Below, in pieces: positions 1-8,692 of a DNA stretch of 64,000 nucleotides. Origin of the DNA: Rhodospirillales bacterium (GTDB lineage Bacteria; Pseudomonadota; Alphaproteobacteria; Rhodospirillales; Rhodospirillaceae); the NCBI GenBank assembly GCA_028278135.1, contig JANQEW010000029.1, positions 491,958 to 555,957 on the forward strand, written 5' to 3'. A program made the translations under genes and the position numbers. The notes under the pieces were generated by a model. The model saw nothing but the letters and a program-made list of their open reading frames with translations. It made no database searches and was not told the DNA's origin. The number at the start of each line of letters is the position of its first letter. Position 1 is the stretch's first letter.

Positions 1-1542
1 ATCCGTGACTAAGGCACACTTTCTGTCCAGTCCCTTTGCTTTCAGGTAGCTTGTCGGGTAGAGCATCTCTTGCATGCCAGGCCCACCCTTAGGGCCCTCA
101 TAGCGTATGACGATCACATCCCCGTCTCGCACCCCACCACTGATGATGCGGTCCACTGCTTCTTCCTGGCTCTCACAGATTACGGCAGGTCCAGAAAAAA
201 CAAGAATCGTCGTATCTACTCCTGCTGTCTTCACAATGCACCCATCAGGTGCGAGATTACCATATAGCACGGCGAGCCCGCCATCTGTACTATAGGCATG
301 CGCAATATCACGAATACAGCCTCCGACTCTGTCCCTCTCGAGAGTGAGATAGCGCTGTGTCTGACTGCAAGGAAGAATGGTGCGCGTTCCACCTGGGGCA
401 GCGCGATAGAATGTATGCACGGCAGGATCCAGAGTGTGTCGTACGTCCCATGCGACAATTGCATCGCCTAGCATGGGCGCATAAACGGTCAGAGCGTCCC
501 TGTGGAGAAGACCACCGCGGTCCAGTTCGCCCAAGAGAGCCATGACACCGCCAGCCCTGTGAAGATGTTCCATATAGTAATCTTGTGTGGCCGGGGCGAT
601 CTTAACCAAATGTGGTACTCTTTGCGACAGGCGATCGATGTCTGCCAAAGTGAACGCGACTCCTGCTTCGTGAGCGGCGGCCAGCAAGTGCAGGACAGTA
701 TTGGTTGAGCCACCCATGGCAATGTCAAGAGTCATAGCGTTTTCAAAGGCTTTGAGCGACGCGACTGATCGAGGCAGCACTGATTGGTCGTCATCCTCAT
801 AATAGCGTCGGGTTATCTTGACAGCAGTGCGGGCAGCCTGACGGAATAAGGCGTCACGGTCTGTGTGAGTCGCGAGCAGACTCCCATTGCCAGGTAGCGC
901 TAACCCCAATGCCTCTAAGAGGCAGTTCATTGAGTTAGCAGTGAACAAACCAGAACAGGATCCGCATGTCGGACAGGCTGACTGTTCAAACGCTTCTACA
1001 GTTGCATCTGTTTGACCGTCATCCCCTGCAGCTGTTATGACATCGACAAGGCTAACCGTTCGTTCCTCTCCTCCCATGATCAGCTTGCCTGCTTCCATAG
1101 GACCACTCGCAACGAACACCGTTGGGAGATTCAGACGTAACGCTGCCATTAGCATGCCTGGAATAATCTTGTCACAGCTCGCAAGACAGAGCATCGCATC
1201 AGCACAGTGGGCATTGACCATGTACTCAACAGAATCAGCGATGAGCTCGCGGGAGGGCAAACTATAAAGCATGCCGGCATGGCCCATAGCAATGCCGTCA
1301 TCAATAGCAATAGTGTTGAATTCACGCGCCACTGCTCCAGCACGTGTGATCTCCTCAGCCACTATTCCCCCCACCTCTTTCAGAGGAACATGGCCAGGTA
1401 CGAACTGGGTAAAAGCATTGACAACGGCAATGATGGGCTTGCCAAAATCGGCGTCTGTCAAACCAGTGGCCCGCCATAAGCTGCGAGCAGAAGCCATTCT
1501 TCTGCCAAAAGTAGAAGTACGTGAGCGATATAATGGAATCAC
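1..1542 (-). CDS. ilvD: dihydroxy-acid dehydratase (IlvD), 3' end outside window
   Basis: This cytoplasmic Fe-S dehydratase converts dihydroxy-acids to 2-keto acids in isoleucine, valine and pantothenate precursor synthesis. The frame is open from the start to the left edge (514 codons; the family has about 615), so the C-terminal fifth is missing. Family motifs are intact: [11 protein letters not shown] near residue 26, the cluster ligand in SCDKIIPGM (Cys about 123), a second cysteine-rich motif CPTCGSCSG near 195, and [14 protein letters not shown] before the edge. I chose GTG 1542 because AAAGGTGA lies 8 nt upstream and the next residues (IPLYRS) align with the family N-terminus (MPKYRS). 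ATG 1497 would cut conserved sequence. It lies 19 nt after the GapR gene and may be cotranscribed with it. Confidence 0.95.
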   Translation of the reverse strand, partial: MIPLYRSRTSTFGRRMASARSLWRATGLTDADFGKPIIAVVNAFTQFVPGHVPLKEVGGIVAEEITRAGAVAREFNTIAIDDGIAMGHAGMLYSLPSRELIADSVEYMVNAHCADAMLCLASCDKIIPGMLMAALRLNLPTVFVASGPMEAGKLIMGGEERTVSLVDVITAAGDDGQTDATVEAFEQSACPTCGSCSGLFTANSMNCLLEALGLALPGNGSLLATHTDRDALFRQAARTAVKITRRYYEDDDQSVLPRSVASLKAFENAMTLDIAMGGSTNTVLHLLAAAHEAGVAFTLADIDRLSQRVPHLVKIAPATQDYYMEHLHRAGGVMALLGELDRGGLLHRDALTVYAPMLGDAIVAWDVRHTLDPAVHTFYRAAPGGTRTILPCSQTQRYLTLERDRVGGCIRDIAHAYSTDGGLAVLYGNLAPDGCIVKTAGVDTTILVFSGPAVICESQEEAVDRIISGGVRDGDVIVIRYEGPKGGPGMQEMLYPTSYLKAKGLDRKCALVTD

Positions 1543-1561
1543 AGGATTGTTCACCTTTGTT

Positions 1562-1891
1562 TTATGATGAGTTCTTCTGAGGGCCGCTACCAAAAGCGTA
1601 AATTTTATTTGAATTGTCAATAGTAATAGGTGTTCCTGTGACAGAGGCGTAAAGAAGCACGTCATTGATAAACTCAGCTTCCTTGTCAGCGGCTTCCTTG
1701 TTCCGGCCGCACGCCACAACCCGCTCCACTGCCTTGACATTAAAACCGTCAGACTTGATGGCTGCTTTCAGGTCCTTCAGAGAATCCTTCAGAAGATCAA
1801 TCTCATCGAGCAATCGCTCTAAGCGTTTAATGTAGGCACTTAATTGCATCGCCGTGTCTGGTGGGAGGCTTGCGTGTGTTATGTCTTCCAT
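1562..1891 (-). CDS. gapR: GapR-family (DUF2312) nucleoid-associated protein
   Basis: The 109-residue protein has the DUF2312 pattern: a basic N-terminal helix ([20 protein letters not shown], about residues 19-38), then the conserved [14 protein letters not shown] segment, then a coiled-coil-like acidic helix. GapR is known from Caulobacter as an alphaproteobacterial protein that binds overtwisted AT-rich DNA ahead of replication and transcription. The ATG at 1891 follows GGGGAGAG at about 9 nt. The C-terminal tail (about 20 residues ending in QKNSS) is longer than I expect for the family. The first residues before MQLSAY could also be non-native, as an internal start is possible. Its position beside ilvD carries no obvious functional meaning. 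Confidence 0.85.
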   Translation of the reverse strand: MEDITHASLPPDTAMQLSAYIKRLERLLDEIDLLKDSLKDLKAAIKSDGFNVKAVERVVACGRNKEAADKEAEFINDVLLYASVTGTPITIDNSNKIYAFGSGPQKNSS

Positions 1892-2130
1892 CGCTCATCT
1901 CTCCCCTTGTGTGGAAAATCGCTGAAGCCAGATTCGATCGAACCCGTCGTAGCACACAAAGCGACTCTAATCCATGTTTGGTGTCATCCGCATTAGGATA
2001 TGGAGATTGGCACGAGAAAGGCAGACACATGGAAAAGCTCCTTTACCCATGGCGCAGCTTTCGTGGGACCCACGCTATTATTAAACTATTAAGGGTATTA
2101 TAATATATCTTGGAACATTTCATCTTGGAA

Positions 2131-3936
2131 TCATTTGTATAGTCTGTCCAGATGCGATCCATAAATCTGTTGGACAATGTATCTTCGCACTTTCAGAGTC
2201 GGAGTCAGTAAGCCGTTTGCCACAGAAAATGGTTCACTAATAATAACAAAATTTCTAACTCTTTCTTGAGGAGAGAGAAATTTATTAGCTCTTTCTATTG
2301 CAGTTTTCATAACTTCACGAAATGAATGACTTGCGGATATAGTCTCTAAACTACTATGAGTTCGATTCCAAGAATCGAGAAAATCCCTATCAGGCACGAT
2401 CAAGGCCACGAGATGCGGTCGGTGATCTCCATACACAATGGCTTGATCTATTTCTGGTTCAATTGTCAGAACGCTTTCTACTTTTTGCGGTGATATATTG
2501 TCACCTCCAGAAGTGACGATGATGTCTTTTTTACGGTCTGTAATGCGAATACGACCAGCATCGTCGAATGCACCGACATCACCGGTATGCAGCCAACCAT
2601 CGGCATCAATTGTCGTCTGTGTTGCTTGAGGTTGCTTCCAGTAGCCTTGCATGACAAGCGGGCCTCGTACCAAAATTTCCCCATCCTCAGCTATACGAAC
2701 AACAACGCTACGGAGAGGTGAACCAACAGTATCCAGGCGTATATCATTCGGCCTATTGCAACTAATAACGGGAGCCGCCTCTGTCTGGCCATAGCCCTGT
2801 AGAAGACGTACTCCTAAAGCTGTAAAGAACAGTCCTACATCAGGATTAAGAGGGGCTCCCCCTGATATCAGGGCTTTGAGACGCCCACCGAAAAAGGCCG
2901 CCACTCTGTGGCGGACGAGCAGATCTAAAAGTCGATCAGCAATGTACTGTACAGGGGAGAGGCCTTCTTGGGAGAGACCACTCGCCTTCTCATAGCGCCG
3001 GTATCCTAAAGCTAAGGCACGCCGGAAGAGTCTCACACGTAGGCCCCCCTGCCGCTTAACAAAGCGCAAAATACGTGCTCTCATAATCTCATACAATCTC
3101 GGGACAGCCATAATAATTGTTGGACGCACTTCCAATAGATTTGCAGCCAGATGTTCAATACCCTCTGCATAATAAATCTGAGCGCCGATAGAGACAGGAA
3201 AAAACTGACCAGCAGTGTGTTCATAGGCATGAGACAGTGGTAGGAATGACAGGAAGACTTCATTTTTCAACCTCAAGGTGTTTAATATATCAAACGCGCC
3301 CATACAATTAAATAAAATAGCGCGATGAGAGAGCATCACCCCCTTAGGGGCACCATCAGTACCAGAGGTGTAAATAATACAGGCAGTATCATCATCCTTA
3401 ATAGTAGTAAGAGAATCCGAACAACCATATCCTTCTGTGACAACATCTGCCCATGAGATACCTTTTAAGTTGTTATAAGGCAAACAATCTGTTTCTATGA
3501 AAATCATTCGTGGCGGATCACGTGTTTCAGCAACTGCAGGAAGCAAATTGGCTGCTAAGTTGCGAGTCGAGACAATGGCGACAACAGGAGCGGCGTCGTT
3601 AAGAATGTGCCTATGATCTGCCACTGTATTAGTGGTATAAGCAGGTACAGTAATGCCACCAGCGGCCATGATAGCCACGTCGGAAAGAAGCCATTCCGGG
3701 CGATTTTCTGACACTAGCATCACTCTATCCTCTTTACGTACCCCCAGCCGGTGTAGCCCCCTGGCAAGGGCAATGGCTTCCCTGGCTGCTTGCCGGCCGG
3801 TGATAGAACGGAAAAGGCCGTCGCGCTTGACCCACAGTAACGGACGCTGACCTACCCGCTCGGCCTGCTCAAAGAACATTGCAACTAGATTTGGCCATTT
3901 TTCGTAATGGTCGAGAGAGGGAACAGAAGAGATCAC
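2131..3936 (-). CDS. long-chain fatty acid-CoA ligase (AMP-forming)
   Basis: This 601-residue ligase of the FAA1/long-chain acyl-CoA synthetase type activates fatty acids with ATP and CoA. The adenylation P-loop is IIYTSGTDGAPKGV (residues 187-200). The A5-type motif is GYGQTEAAPVIS. The hinge region reads TGDVGAFDDAGRIRITDRKKD, followed by TSGGDNISPQKVE. The start is GTG 3936, with AAGGGAG 7 nt upstream; no ATG lies nearby in frame. It probably supplies acyl-CoA for membrane lipid remodelling or beta-oxidation, matching the enoyl-CoA hydratase at 5.6 kb, though no operon links them. The length is normal and no defect is seen. I do not assign fadD because the architecture is that of the eukaryote-like long form. 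Confidence 0.93.
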   Translation of the reverse strand: MISSVPSLDHYEKWPNLVAMFFEQAERVGQRPLLWVKRDGLFRSITGRQAAREAIALARGLHRLGVRKEDRVMLVSENRPEWLLSDVAIMAAGGITVPAYTTNTVADHRHILNDAAPVVAIVSTRNLAANLLPAVAETRDPPRMIFIETDCLPYNNLKGISWADVVTEGYGCSDSLTTIKDDDTACIIYTSGTDGAPKGVMLSHRAILFNCMGAFDILNTLRLKNEVFLSFLPLSHAYEHTAGQFFPVSIGAQIYYAEGIEHLAANLLEVRPTIIMAVPRLYEIMRARILRFVKRQGGLRVRLFRRALALGYRRYEKASGLSQEGLSPVQYIADRLLDLLVRHRVAAFFGGRLKALISGGAPLNPDVGLFFTALGVRLLQGYGQTEAAPVISCNRPNDIRLDTVGSPLRSVVVRIAEDGEILVRGPLVMQGYWKQPQATQTTIDADGWLHTGDVGAFDDAGRIRITDRKKDIIVTSGGDNISPQKVESVLTIEPEIDQAIVYGDHRPHLVALIVPDRDFLDSWNRTHSSLETISASHSFREVMKTAIERANKFLSPQERVRNFVIISEPFSVANGLLTPTLKVRRYIVQQIYGSHLDRLYK

Positions 3937-4248
3937 GGGGCAGCTCCCTTATGGTAAGAAGTGTGGAACATTGTGACTATATAGTGCTGCGAGCAAACAT
4001 ACAAACTCTCTGCTCAAATAGAGAGGGCTTAGCAAGACAGTTATGCAACTCACTCGCCAGGTGAGCTCTTTCCCACGTTTCTTCGAGCAACGCAGAACTG
4101 AGCACATATACATATGAGAAAAATCGTCTGTCTGCTGAGAAGAGGGTCAACGCACAAGGCATAAGCGGATCTTCAATTGGCAAAGAATCTTCCTTCCCAT
4201 CCCTCAGGTCTTGCGAAGTCATCAGCCTGTTGTCAATAATGATTGCCT
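3937..4248. other. spacer with one weak small ORF
   Basis: This 312-nt spacer lies between the acyl-CoA ligase start and tRNA-Thr. The minus strand holds an 81-codon frame (4222-3977) beginning MTSQDLRDGKEDS. It lacks a convincing ribosome binding site, matches nothing I know, and its longer version would run through the tRNA. I do not call it a gene. The ligase promoter is expected here, but no clear -35/-10 pair stands out. Confidence 0.4.
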
Positions 4249-4321
4249 GCCGGTTTAGCTCAGTGGGTAGAGCACCTGATTTGTAATCAGGCGGTCGCGG
4301 GTTCGAGCCCTGCAACCGGCA
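4249..4321 (+). tRNA. tRNA-Thr (TGT)
   Basis: A full cloverleaf is visible: acceptor GCCGGTT pairs with AACCGGC, the D-stem is GCTC/GAGC, the anticodon stem CCTGA/TCAGG encloses loop TTTGTAA (anticodon TGT, reads ACA and relatives), and the T-arm is GCGGG-TTCGAGC-CCTGC. The 3' end is A followed by CCGG, so CCA is not encoded, unlike the other four tRNAs in the window. The discriminator base is the A at 4321. Confidence 0.95.
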
Positions 4322-4504
4322 CCGGTCACGGCGCGAGGAGAGCGGTCTTGCGACAGTATAAGGAATACAGGTCACAGCAAAAGAGCGCTGAACCACACCC
4401 CCCTATGCCACGACGCTCCTCAGGCGTCTTCCGCAGCGGCTGCCATAGGGAGGGGAAAGCAAGGAGTGACCTCGGATATCGGATACAGAGAAACCATGCC
4501 TCAC

Positions 4505-4581
4505 TGGCGCACCTGGGAGGACTCGAACCCCCAACCTTCTGATCCGTAGTCAGATGCTCTATCCAATTGAGCTACAGGCGC
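4505..4581 (-). tRNA. tRNA-Arg (ACG)
   Basis: Reading the minus strand, acceptor GCGCCTG pairs with CAGGTGC through one G-T wobble, the anticodon stem TCTGA/TCAGA encloses CTACGGA (anticodon ACG), and the T-arm is GGGGG-TTCGAGT-CCTCC. Discriminator G and an encoded CCA follow. The wobble A of ACG is the normal substrate of the tRNA adenosine deaminase TadA, which is encoded at 61.2-61.7 kb. Confidence 0.95.
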
Positions 4582-4695
4582 ATCACCACCCGAGTCTTGA
4601 ATCCTCCGCTCGGAGAATAGCAAAGGTAACATTCCCATGCTAGCAGAAGCAAGAACAACGCGGCAAGGCCTTTTTGTTACTTTTCGTTCAGTATA

Positions 4696-4719
4696 AGAGA
4701 CTAATATAGAGACTAATCT
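4696..4719. repeat. 12-bp tandem duplication before gloB
   Basis: AGAGACTAAT occurs twice with a 12-bp period (4696-4705 and 4708-4717), directly upstream of the palindrome at 4729-4751 in the gloB leader. It may be a slippage product or a double regulator site. Confidence 0.7.
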
Positions 4720-4728
4720 GTTATTAGG

Positions 4729-4751
4729 AGTGTCACTTTCAAAGTGACACT
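4729..4751. promoter_or_regulatory. 23-bp perfect inverted repeat upstream of gloB
   Basis: AGTGTCACTTT and AAAGTGACACT flank a single C, giving 11-bp arms, followed by TTT. It ends 19 bp before the gloB ATG. It could be a repressor operator or a hairpin in the gloB leader. It is placed too late to terminate tRNA-Arg, which reads away from it. The function is inferred only from the symmetry. Confidence 0.6.
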
Positions 4752-4770
4752 TTTCACAAGGTACACTATT

Positions 4771-5559
4771 ATGATTGTTAATAAACATAATTCTCTATTA
4801 GAAATAGATATAATATCTGCTTTAACGGATAATTACGTGTACATTGTACACGACAAGGTCACTGGTGCAACTTGTGCTATAGATCCCTCAGTCGCAGAAC
4901 CTGTTTTACAAAGAGCGGCGGCCCGCGGTTGGACACTGACCCATGTGCTCAATACCCATCACCATTGGGATCACACGGGTGGTAACGAGGGCATTAAACG
5001 TGCGACAGGTGCCGTTGTCATCGGTGCGGCTGCTGATGCGGGGCGGTTGCCAGCTTTGGACATAGGGCTGAATGACGGCGACACTATAGAATTCGGGTCT
5101 CATGAAGCGACGGTCCTAGCCGTGCCAGGTCATACAAGTGGTCATATTGCCTTCTGGTTCTCTTCTGATTCTGCGTTATTTCCTGGCGATACTTTATTCT
5201 CTGTTGGCTGTGGTCGTCTTTTCGAGGGCTCACCAGCGCAGATGTGGCACAGCCTACAGCGTCTGCGTTGTCTGCCAGACACAACACGCGTTTACTGTGC
5301 CCATGAATACACTCTTGCAAATGCCCAGTTTGCTGTCTCCCTTGATAAGGAGAATCGTGCCTTGCAAAGACGTTTGCAAGCTGTAAAAAAATTGCGCGCC
5401 GCCAAGCAATCGACTCTCCCCACGCTCCTAGGCGAAGAAAAGGCCATAAACCCATTTCTGATGGCAGATTCGCCAACGTTGCAATCTGCAGTAGGATTAG
5501 TAGACGGCGACCCAGTCCAAGTCTTTGCCATGATCCGTCGCCGTAAGGATCTTTTCTAA
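4771..5559 (+). CDS. gloB: hydroxyacylglutathione hydrolase (glyoxalase II)
   Basis: This cytosolic metallo-beta-lactamase-fold enzyme hydrolyses S-lactoylglutathione to lactate and glutathione, the second step of methylglyoxal removal. The binuclear zinc site motif is THHHWDHTGG, and further ligands are in VPGHTSGHIAFW, FPGDTLFSVGCGR and CAHEYTLAN. The protein has 262 residues, close to the usual 255. I use ATG 4771 because AAGG lies 9 nt upstream and the N-terminus LEIDIISALTDNYVYIVHD matches the family. A GTG at 4744 would start inside the palindrome. No lactoylglutathione lyase is seen in the window. Confidence 0.95.
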   Translation: MIVNKHNSLLEIDIISALTDNYVYIVHDKVTGATCAIDPSVAEPVLQRAAARGWTLTHVLNTHHHWDHTGGNEGIKRATGAVVIGAAADAGRLPALDIGLNDGDTIEFGSHEATVLAVPGHTSGHIAFWFSSDSALFPGDTLFSVGCGRLFEGSPAQMWHSLQRLRCLPDTTRVYCAHEYTLANAQFAVSLDKENRALQRRLQAVKKLRAAKQSTLPTLLGEEKAINPFLMADSPTLQSAVGLVDGDPVQVFAMIRRRKDLF

Positions 5560-5654
5560 TGAGCATGAGGAATCCCCAATAGGCAAGAAAGTGGCATAGA
5601 CTTACATGGGGGAAAAGATTAGTCTCGTGAAACATAACAAGGAGGGCGGTCTTG

Positions 5655-6431
5655 ATGTCCTACGAGACTCTTCTGACAGAAAAACGAGGCCGAGTTGGTC
5701 TCATAACGCTCAACAGGCCAAAAGCGTTCAATGCGCTCAACAGTGTTTTGATTGGTGAGCTCGCCAAGGCACTTGAGACTTTTGAAAGCGACCATGACAT
5801 TGGTGCGCTGGTACTCACGGGAGGGACACAAGCATTTGCAGCCGGTGCTGATATCAAGGAGATGGCCCAGAAAAGCTATATAGATTGCTACCGTGAAGAT
5901 TTCATTACCAGGGGATGGGAGCGCACAGCACAATGCCGCAAGCCTATTGTCGCCGCTGTGGCCGGGTATGCTCTTGGTGGGGGGTGTGAGATCGCTATGA
6001 TGTGCGATTTCATCATTGCAGCCGATAATGCTCTGTTTGGCCAACCAGAACTCACTGTCGGTACTCTCCCTGGCGCTGGTGGCACACAAAGACTGGCCAG
6101 GGCTGTTGGCAAGTCGCTGGCTATGGACCTCTGTTTGACGGGCCGTCAGATAACGGCAGAGGAAGCTCTGCGTGCAGGCCTTGTGAGCCGCGTAGTCCCT
6201 GTGGGCTCTCTGATAGCAGAATCTCTCAAAGCTGCAGAGAAGATTGCCGCGCTGTCATTACCAATCGCGATGATGGTTAAAGAATCCATTAATCGCGCTT
6301 TTGAGGTGAATCTTTCCGAGGGAATCCGCTTTGAGCGTCGTTTATTCCATGCTTCCTTTGGAACTCGGGACCAAAAAGAGGGCATGGACGCATTCACTAC
6401 AAAACGTAGCCCGCACTGGACACACAGTTAA
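5655..6431 (+). CDS. enoyl-CoA hydratase/isomerase family protein
   Basis: This 258-residue crotonase-fold protein probably hydrates trans-2-enoyl-CoA in beta-oxidation. The oxyanion-hole segment AGADIKEM and the glycine-rich GYALGGGCEIAMMCD are present. Both glutamates expected in true hydratases can be seen, in GGGCE and in FGQPELTVGTLPGAGGTQRL. Start ATG 5655 follows AAGGAGG 9 nt upstream; a TTG directly before it is not needed. The C-terminus ends in the family-like FTTKRSP. No acyl-CoA dehydrogenase or thiolase lies in the window, so the pathway partner genes must be elsewhere. Confidence 0.9.
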   Translation: MSYETLLTEKRGRVGLITLNRPKAFNALNSVLIGELAKALETFESDHDIGALVLTGGTQAFAAGADIKEMAQKSYIDCYREDFITRGWERTAQCRKPIVAAVAGYALGGGCEIAMMCDFIIAADNALFGQPELTVGTLPGAGGTQRLARAVGKSLAMDLCLTGRQITAEEALRAGLVSRVVPVGSLIAESLKAAEKIAALSLPIAMMVKESINRAFEVNLSEGIRFERRLFHASFGTRDQKEGMDAFTTKRSPHWTHS

Positions 6432-6531
6432 AGGGAGAAGGTCGAGTTTGTGAAATGCTTTGCAGGAGAGATTGTGGAAGGTAGTAGTTAGTCCCCCTAG
6501 TGGCTGGGAAACTGGCTGCAGAGGTTCTCAC

Positions 6532-7170
6532 ATGGCCTATAGCGTCAAGGAAATAGTCTATACCCTACAAGGGGAGGGTGCCTGGACTGGCCGCGCTGCT
6601 GTCTTATGTCGCTTCGCTGGATGTAATCTTTGGAGCGGCCGTGAACAAGATAGGGCAACGGCCATATGTCAATACTGCGATACAGATTTTGTTGGAGTCG
6701 ATGGAGTGGGTGGCTTTTGCTATCCAAGCGCGGAGGTTCTAGCGATGGCTATTGCCATGCGCTGGCCATGGGATCAAACAAGTGGTATGCCCTACGTCGT
6801 CTGTACCGGTGGGGAACCGCTGCTGCAGTTAGATGTGGCACTGGTTATGGCGTTGCATGCTCGCGGTCTCAGCGTGGCTGTAGAAACAAATGGCACTCAC
6901 CTAGCGCCCGTCGGTCTCGACTGGATCTGTGTCAGTCCTAAGGCTGGCACGCGCCTCCTTTTGACCGCGGGGGATGAACTAAAACTCGTCTTCCCCCAGG
7001 AAGATATAGACCCAGACTGGTTCACGGGACTCAATTTCCGCCATTTTTTCTTGCAGCCAAGAGACGGACCAGATCAGCAATACAATACCCAAGCCGCGGT
7101 ACGCTATTGTCTCCAACACCCGCAGTGGCGTTTGTCTCTGCAGACTCATAAGTTCCTGGGAGTACCATAG
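6532..7170 (+). CDS. queE: 7-carboxy-7-deazaguanine synthase (QueE)
   Basis: This radical SAM enzyme converts 6-carboxytetrahydropterin to 7-carboxy-7-deazaguanine on the queuosine path. The cluster cysteines are Cys31 (GCNLWSG), Cys46 and Cys49 (CQYCDTDF), the long-spaced variant typical of many proteobacterial QueE proteins. The SAM-binding CTGGEPLLQ lies at 91-99 and VETNGT follows. The length (212 aa) is normal. ATG 6532 is preferred because MAYSVKEIVYTLQGEG aligns with the family start; 24 further upstream codons look non-homologous. The stop at 7170 is 2 nt before the queD start, so the two are translationally linked. Confidence 0.95.
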   Translation: MAYSVKEIVYTLQGEGAWTGRAAVLCRFAGCNLWSGREQDRATAICQYCDTDFVGVDGVGGFCYPSAEVLAMAIAMRWPWDQTSGMPYVVCTGGEPLLQLDVALVMALHARGLSVAVETNGTHLAPVGLDWICVSPKAGTRLLLTAGDELKLVFPQEDIDPDWFTGLNFRHFFLQPRDGPDQQYNTQAAVRYCLQHPQWRLSLQTHKFLGVP

Positions 7171-7172
7171 CT

Positions 7173-7724
7173 GTGGCCATTGGTGCTCACACCATTACTC
7201 GTCACGTCGAAATCGACGCAGGTCACCGTGTCATGACGCATGGATCTAAGTGTCGTCATTTACACGGTCACAGATACACTATTGAAGCAACCTGTACGAC
7301 GACGATTGGCGATCACCTACACCAAGATGGTGAACAGACTGATATGGTACTAGATTTTGGTTTCTTGCAGGAGGAAATGCTGCATGCTATCCATGCCCCT
7401 TGTGATCACAGCTTCATCGTGGCCTTAGCTGATACGGAATTACTTGCCATGTTAGCACCGCCAGACCAATTTGCAGCATCGCTCTGGCATCGGACGTTGA
7501 TCGCGGCAATACAGGCAGGAGGATACTGCGCAACCAGTACTGGCAGATTGGGAACTCGTTTGTATGTTGTCCCTTTTCAACCAACAGCAGAAAGATTAGC
7601 ACGCCATTGGTTCGAGAGACTGGCGCCAGCCGTAACTCGGCGGAGTGCCGGGCTCTCTACACTTTTTTCTGTTGCTGTGTGGGAAACTCCCAAAAGCCAA
7701 GCAAGCTACATGGTAAGCAGATAG
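7173..7724 (+). CDS. queD: 6-carboxy-tetrahydropterin synthase (QueD)
   Basis: This PTPS-fold enzyme makes 6-carboxytetrahydropterin from dihydroneopterin triphosphate, the substrate of QueE. The zinc histidines are His18 (DAGHRV) and His31/His33 (HLHGHRYTI), with the catalytic cysteine in GSKCRHLHGH. The motif DFGFLQEEM and a late glutamate-containing segment fit the family. It is 183 residues, longer than the smallest QueD proteins (about 120), with an insert in the second half as in several alphaproteobacteria. The start is GTG 7173, tightly coupled to the queE stop. Confidence 0.93.
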   Translation: MAIGAHTITRHVEIDAGHRVMTHGSKCRHLHGHRYTIEATCTTTIGDHLHQDGEQTDMVLDFGFLQEEMLHAIHAPCDHSFIVALADTELLAMLAPPDQFAASLWHRTLIAAIQAGGYCATSTGRLGTRLYVVPFQPTAERLARHWFERLAPAVTRRSAGLSTLFSVAVWETPKSQASYMVSR

Positions 7725-7761
7725 CAGCTGGCCTAAGAAAATGAAATTTATGGCCCAGTTA

Positions 7762-8433
7762 CTATGTCCTCTCATGTTCTTTCAGTTCTATCATGGTCTT
7801 AACGACATTCTCAGCACCAGTTGCAATCTGGGAGATCGTTGATTCTAGCATATAGCAAGGGCTTGTGACCACCATCGCCTCGTAATCGGTACACACCTCA
7901 CCATGGCTTGTTTTTCTGTGGTGAGCACCCATCTTCTCGATAAGAACGCTGAAGCTCTGATCCTGCCCGATTGTCACATCCACAGTTCCTAGCACATGAG
8001 CTACGAGCGTGGGTGAGATGCACAGAGCCCCAATAGGCTTTCTCGCCGCCCTTGTCTCTTTAAGGACACGCTCGACCTCAACATGGACCTTGCATGTCGC
8101 GCCGTCAAACGCCACAGTGGAGAGGTTCTTTGCTGCACCGAAGCCACCTGGAAAAATAATGCCGTCGTAGTCCGCCACAGCGTATGTCCGTAAATCCTTT
8201 ATATGACCACGGGCTATGCGCGCTGATTCCACTAAGACATTACGGCGTTCCGACATCTCCTGGCCTGTCAGATGGTTAATAACATGGAATTGCTGCATAT
8301 CTGGCGCAAAACACTGATAGGTGCATCCTAACCGATCTATAGCTAGTAAAACTAGTGTCGCTTCATGAATTTCTGAACCATCAAAAACACCACAACCAGA
8401 TAATACAACTGCAAAACTAAATTTCTCACTCAT
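7762..8433 (-). CDS. elbB: ElbB/ES1-family isoprenoid biosynthesis glyoxalase
   Basis: This 223-residue DJ-1/PfpI-superfamily protein belongs to the GATase1 ES1 group. E. coli ElbB has glyoxalase activity and has been linked to isoprenoid production. Visible motifs are VVLSGCGVFDGSEIHEA (residues 9-25), DYDGIIFPGGFGAAKNLS (108-125) and the nucleophile cysteine in GALCISPTLVA. Start ATG 8433 follows TAGGAGAAG at about 6 nt. It is convergent with queD, with only 37 nt between their stops. The length is typical and no defect is seen. Confidence 0.92.
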   Translation of the reverse strand: MSEKFSFAVVLSGCGVFDGSEIHEATLVLLAIDRLGCTYQCFAPDMQQFHVINHLTGQEMSERRNVLVESARIARGHIKDLRTYAVADYDGIIFPGGFGAAKNLSTVAFDGATCKVHVEVERVLKETRAARKPIGALCISPTLVAHVLGTVDVTIGQDQSFSVLIEKMGAHHRKTSHGEVCTDYEAMVVTSPCYMLESTISQIATGAENVVKTMIELKEHERT

Positions 8434-8482
8434 TTATCTTCTCCTACCTGTCAGCTCGCGTCCTCCATCTTTCCTACTCCAT

Positions 8483-8523
8483 TTATTGCGTGTTATTGCG
8501 TCGTGTTGCCGTAATGCCGTAAT
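8483..8523. repeat. two adjacent short tandem duplications
   Basis: TTATTGCGTG/TTATTGCGTC (8483-8502) is a 10-bp tandem with one mismatch, and GCCGTAAT occurs twice in a row at 8508-8523. Both lie in the spacer between the divergent elbB and glycosyltransferase genes. Confidence 0.75.
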
Positions 8524-8692
8524 GAAGGGTGACGGAAAAATGAAATAGACAAATAAAGCAGTTCTCAGGCAATCTGCCAACGTTTTTTCAGCTGCTCGGC
8601 CTGGAAGGCACAGAGACCCACACAGACATGTATTCACACAGACAGGATTTTCTGACGCCGTGTGCACAGGCAGATATGGTGCAAAGGCGACG

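Noticed and set aside
1..1542. ilvD as a pseudogene
   Set aside because: The frame is fully open with all cluster cysteines; only the window edge truncates it.
3977..4396. 139-codon minus-strand frame
   Set aside because: It runs through tRNA-Thr; only its second part is free, and it lacks a ribosome site.
5084..5635. 183-codon minus-strand open frame
   Set aside because: It lies antisense over gloB, whose motifs are intact, and shows no domain of its own.
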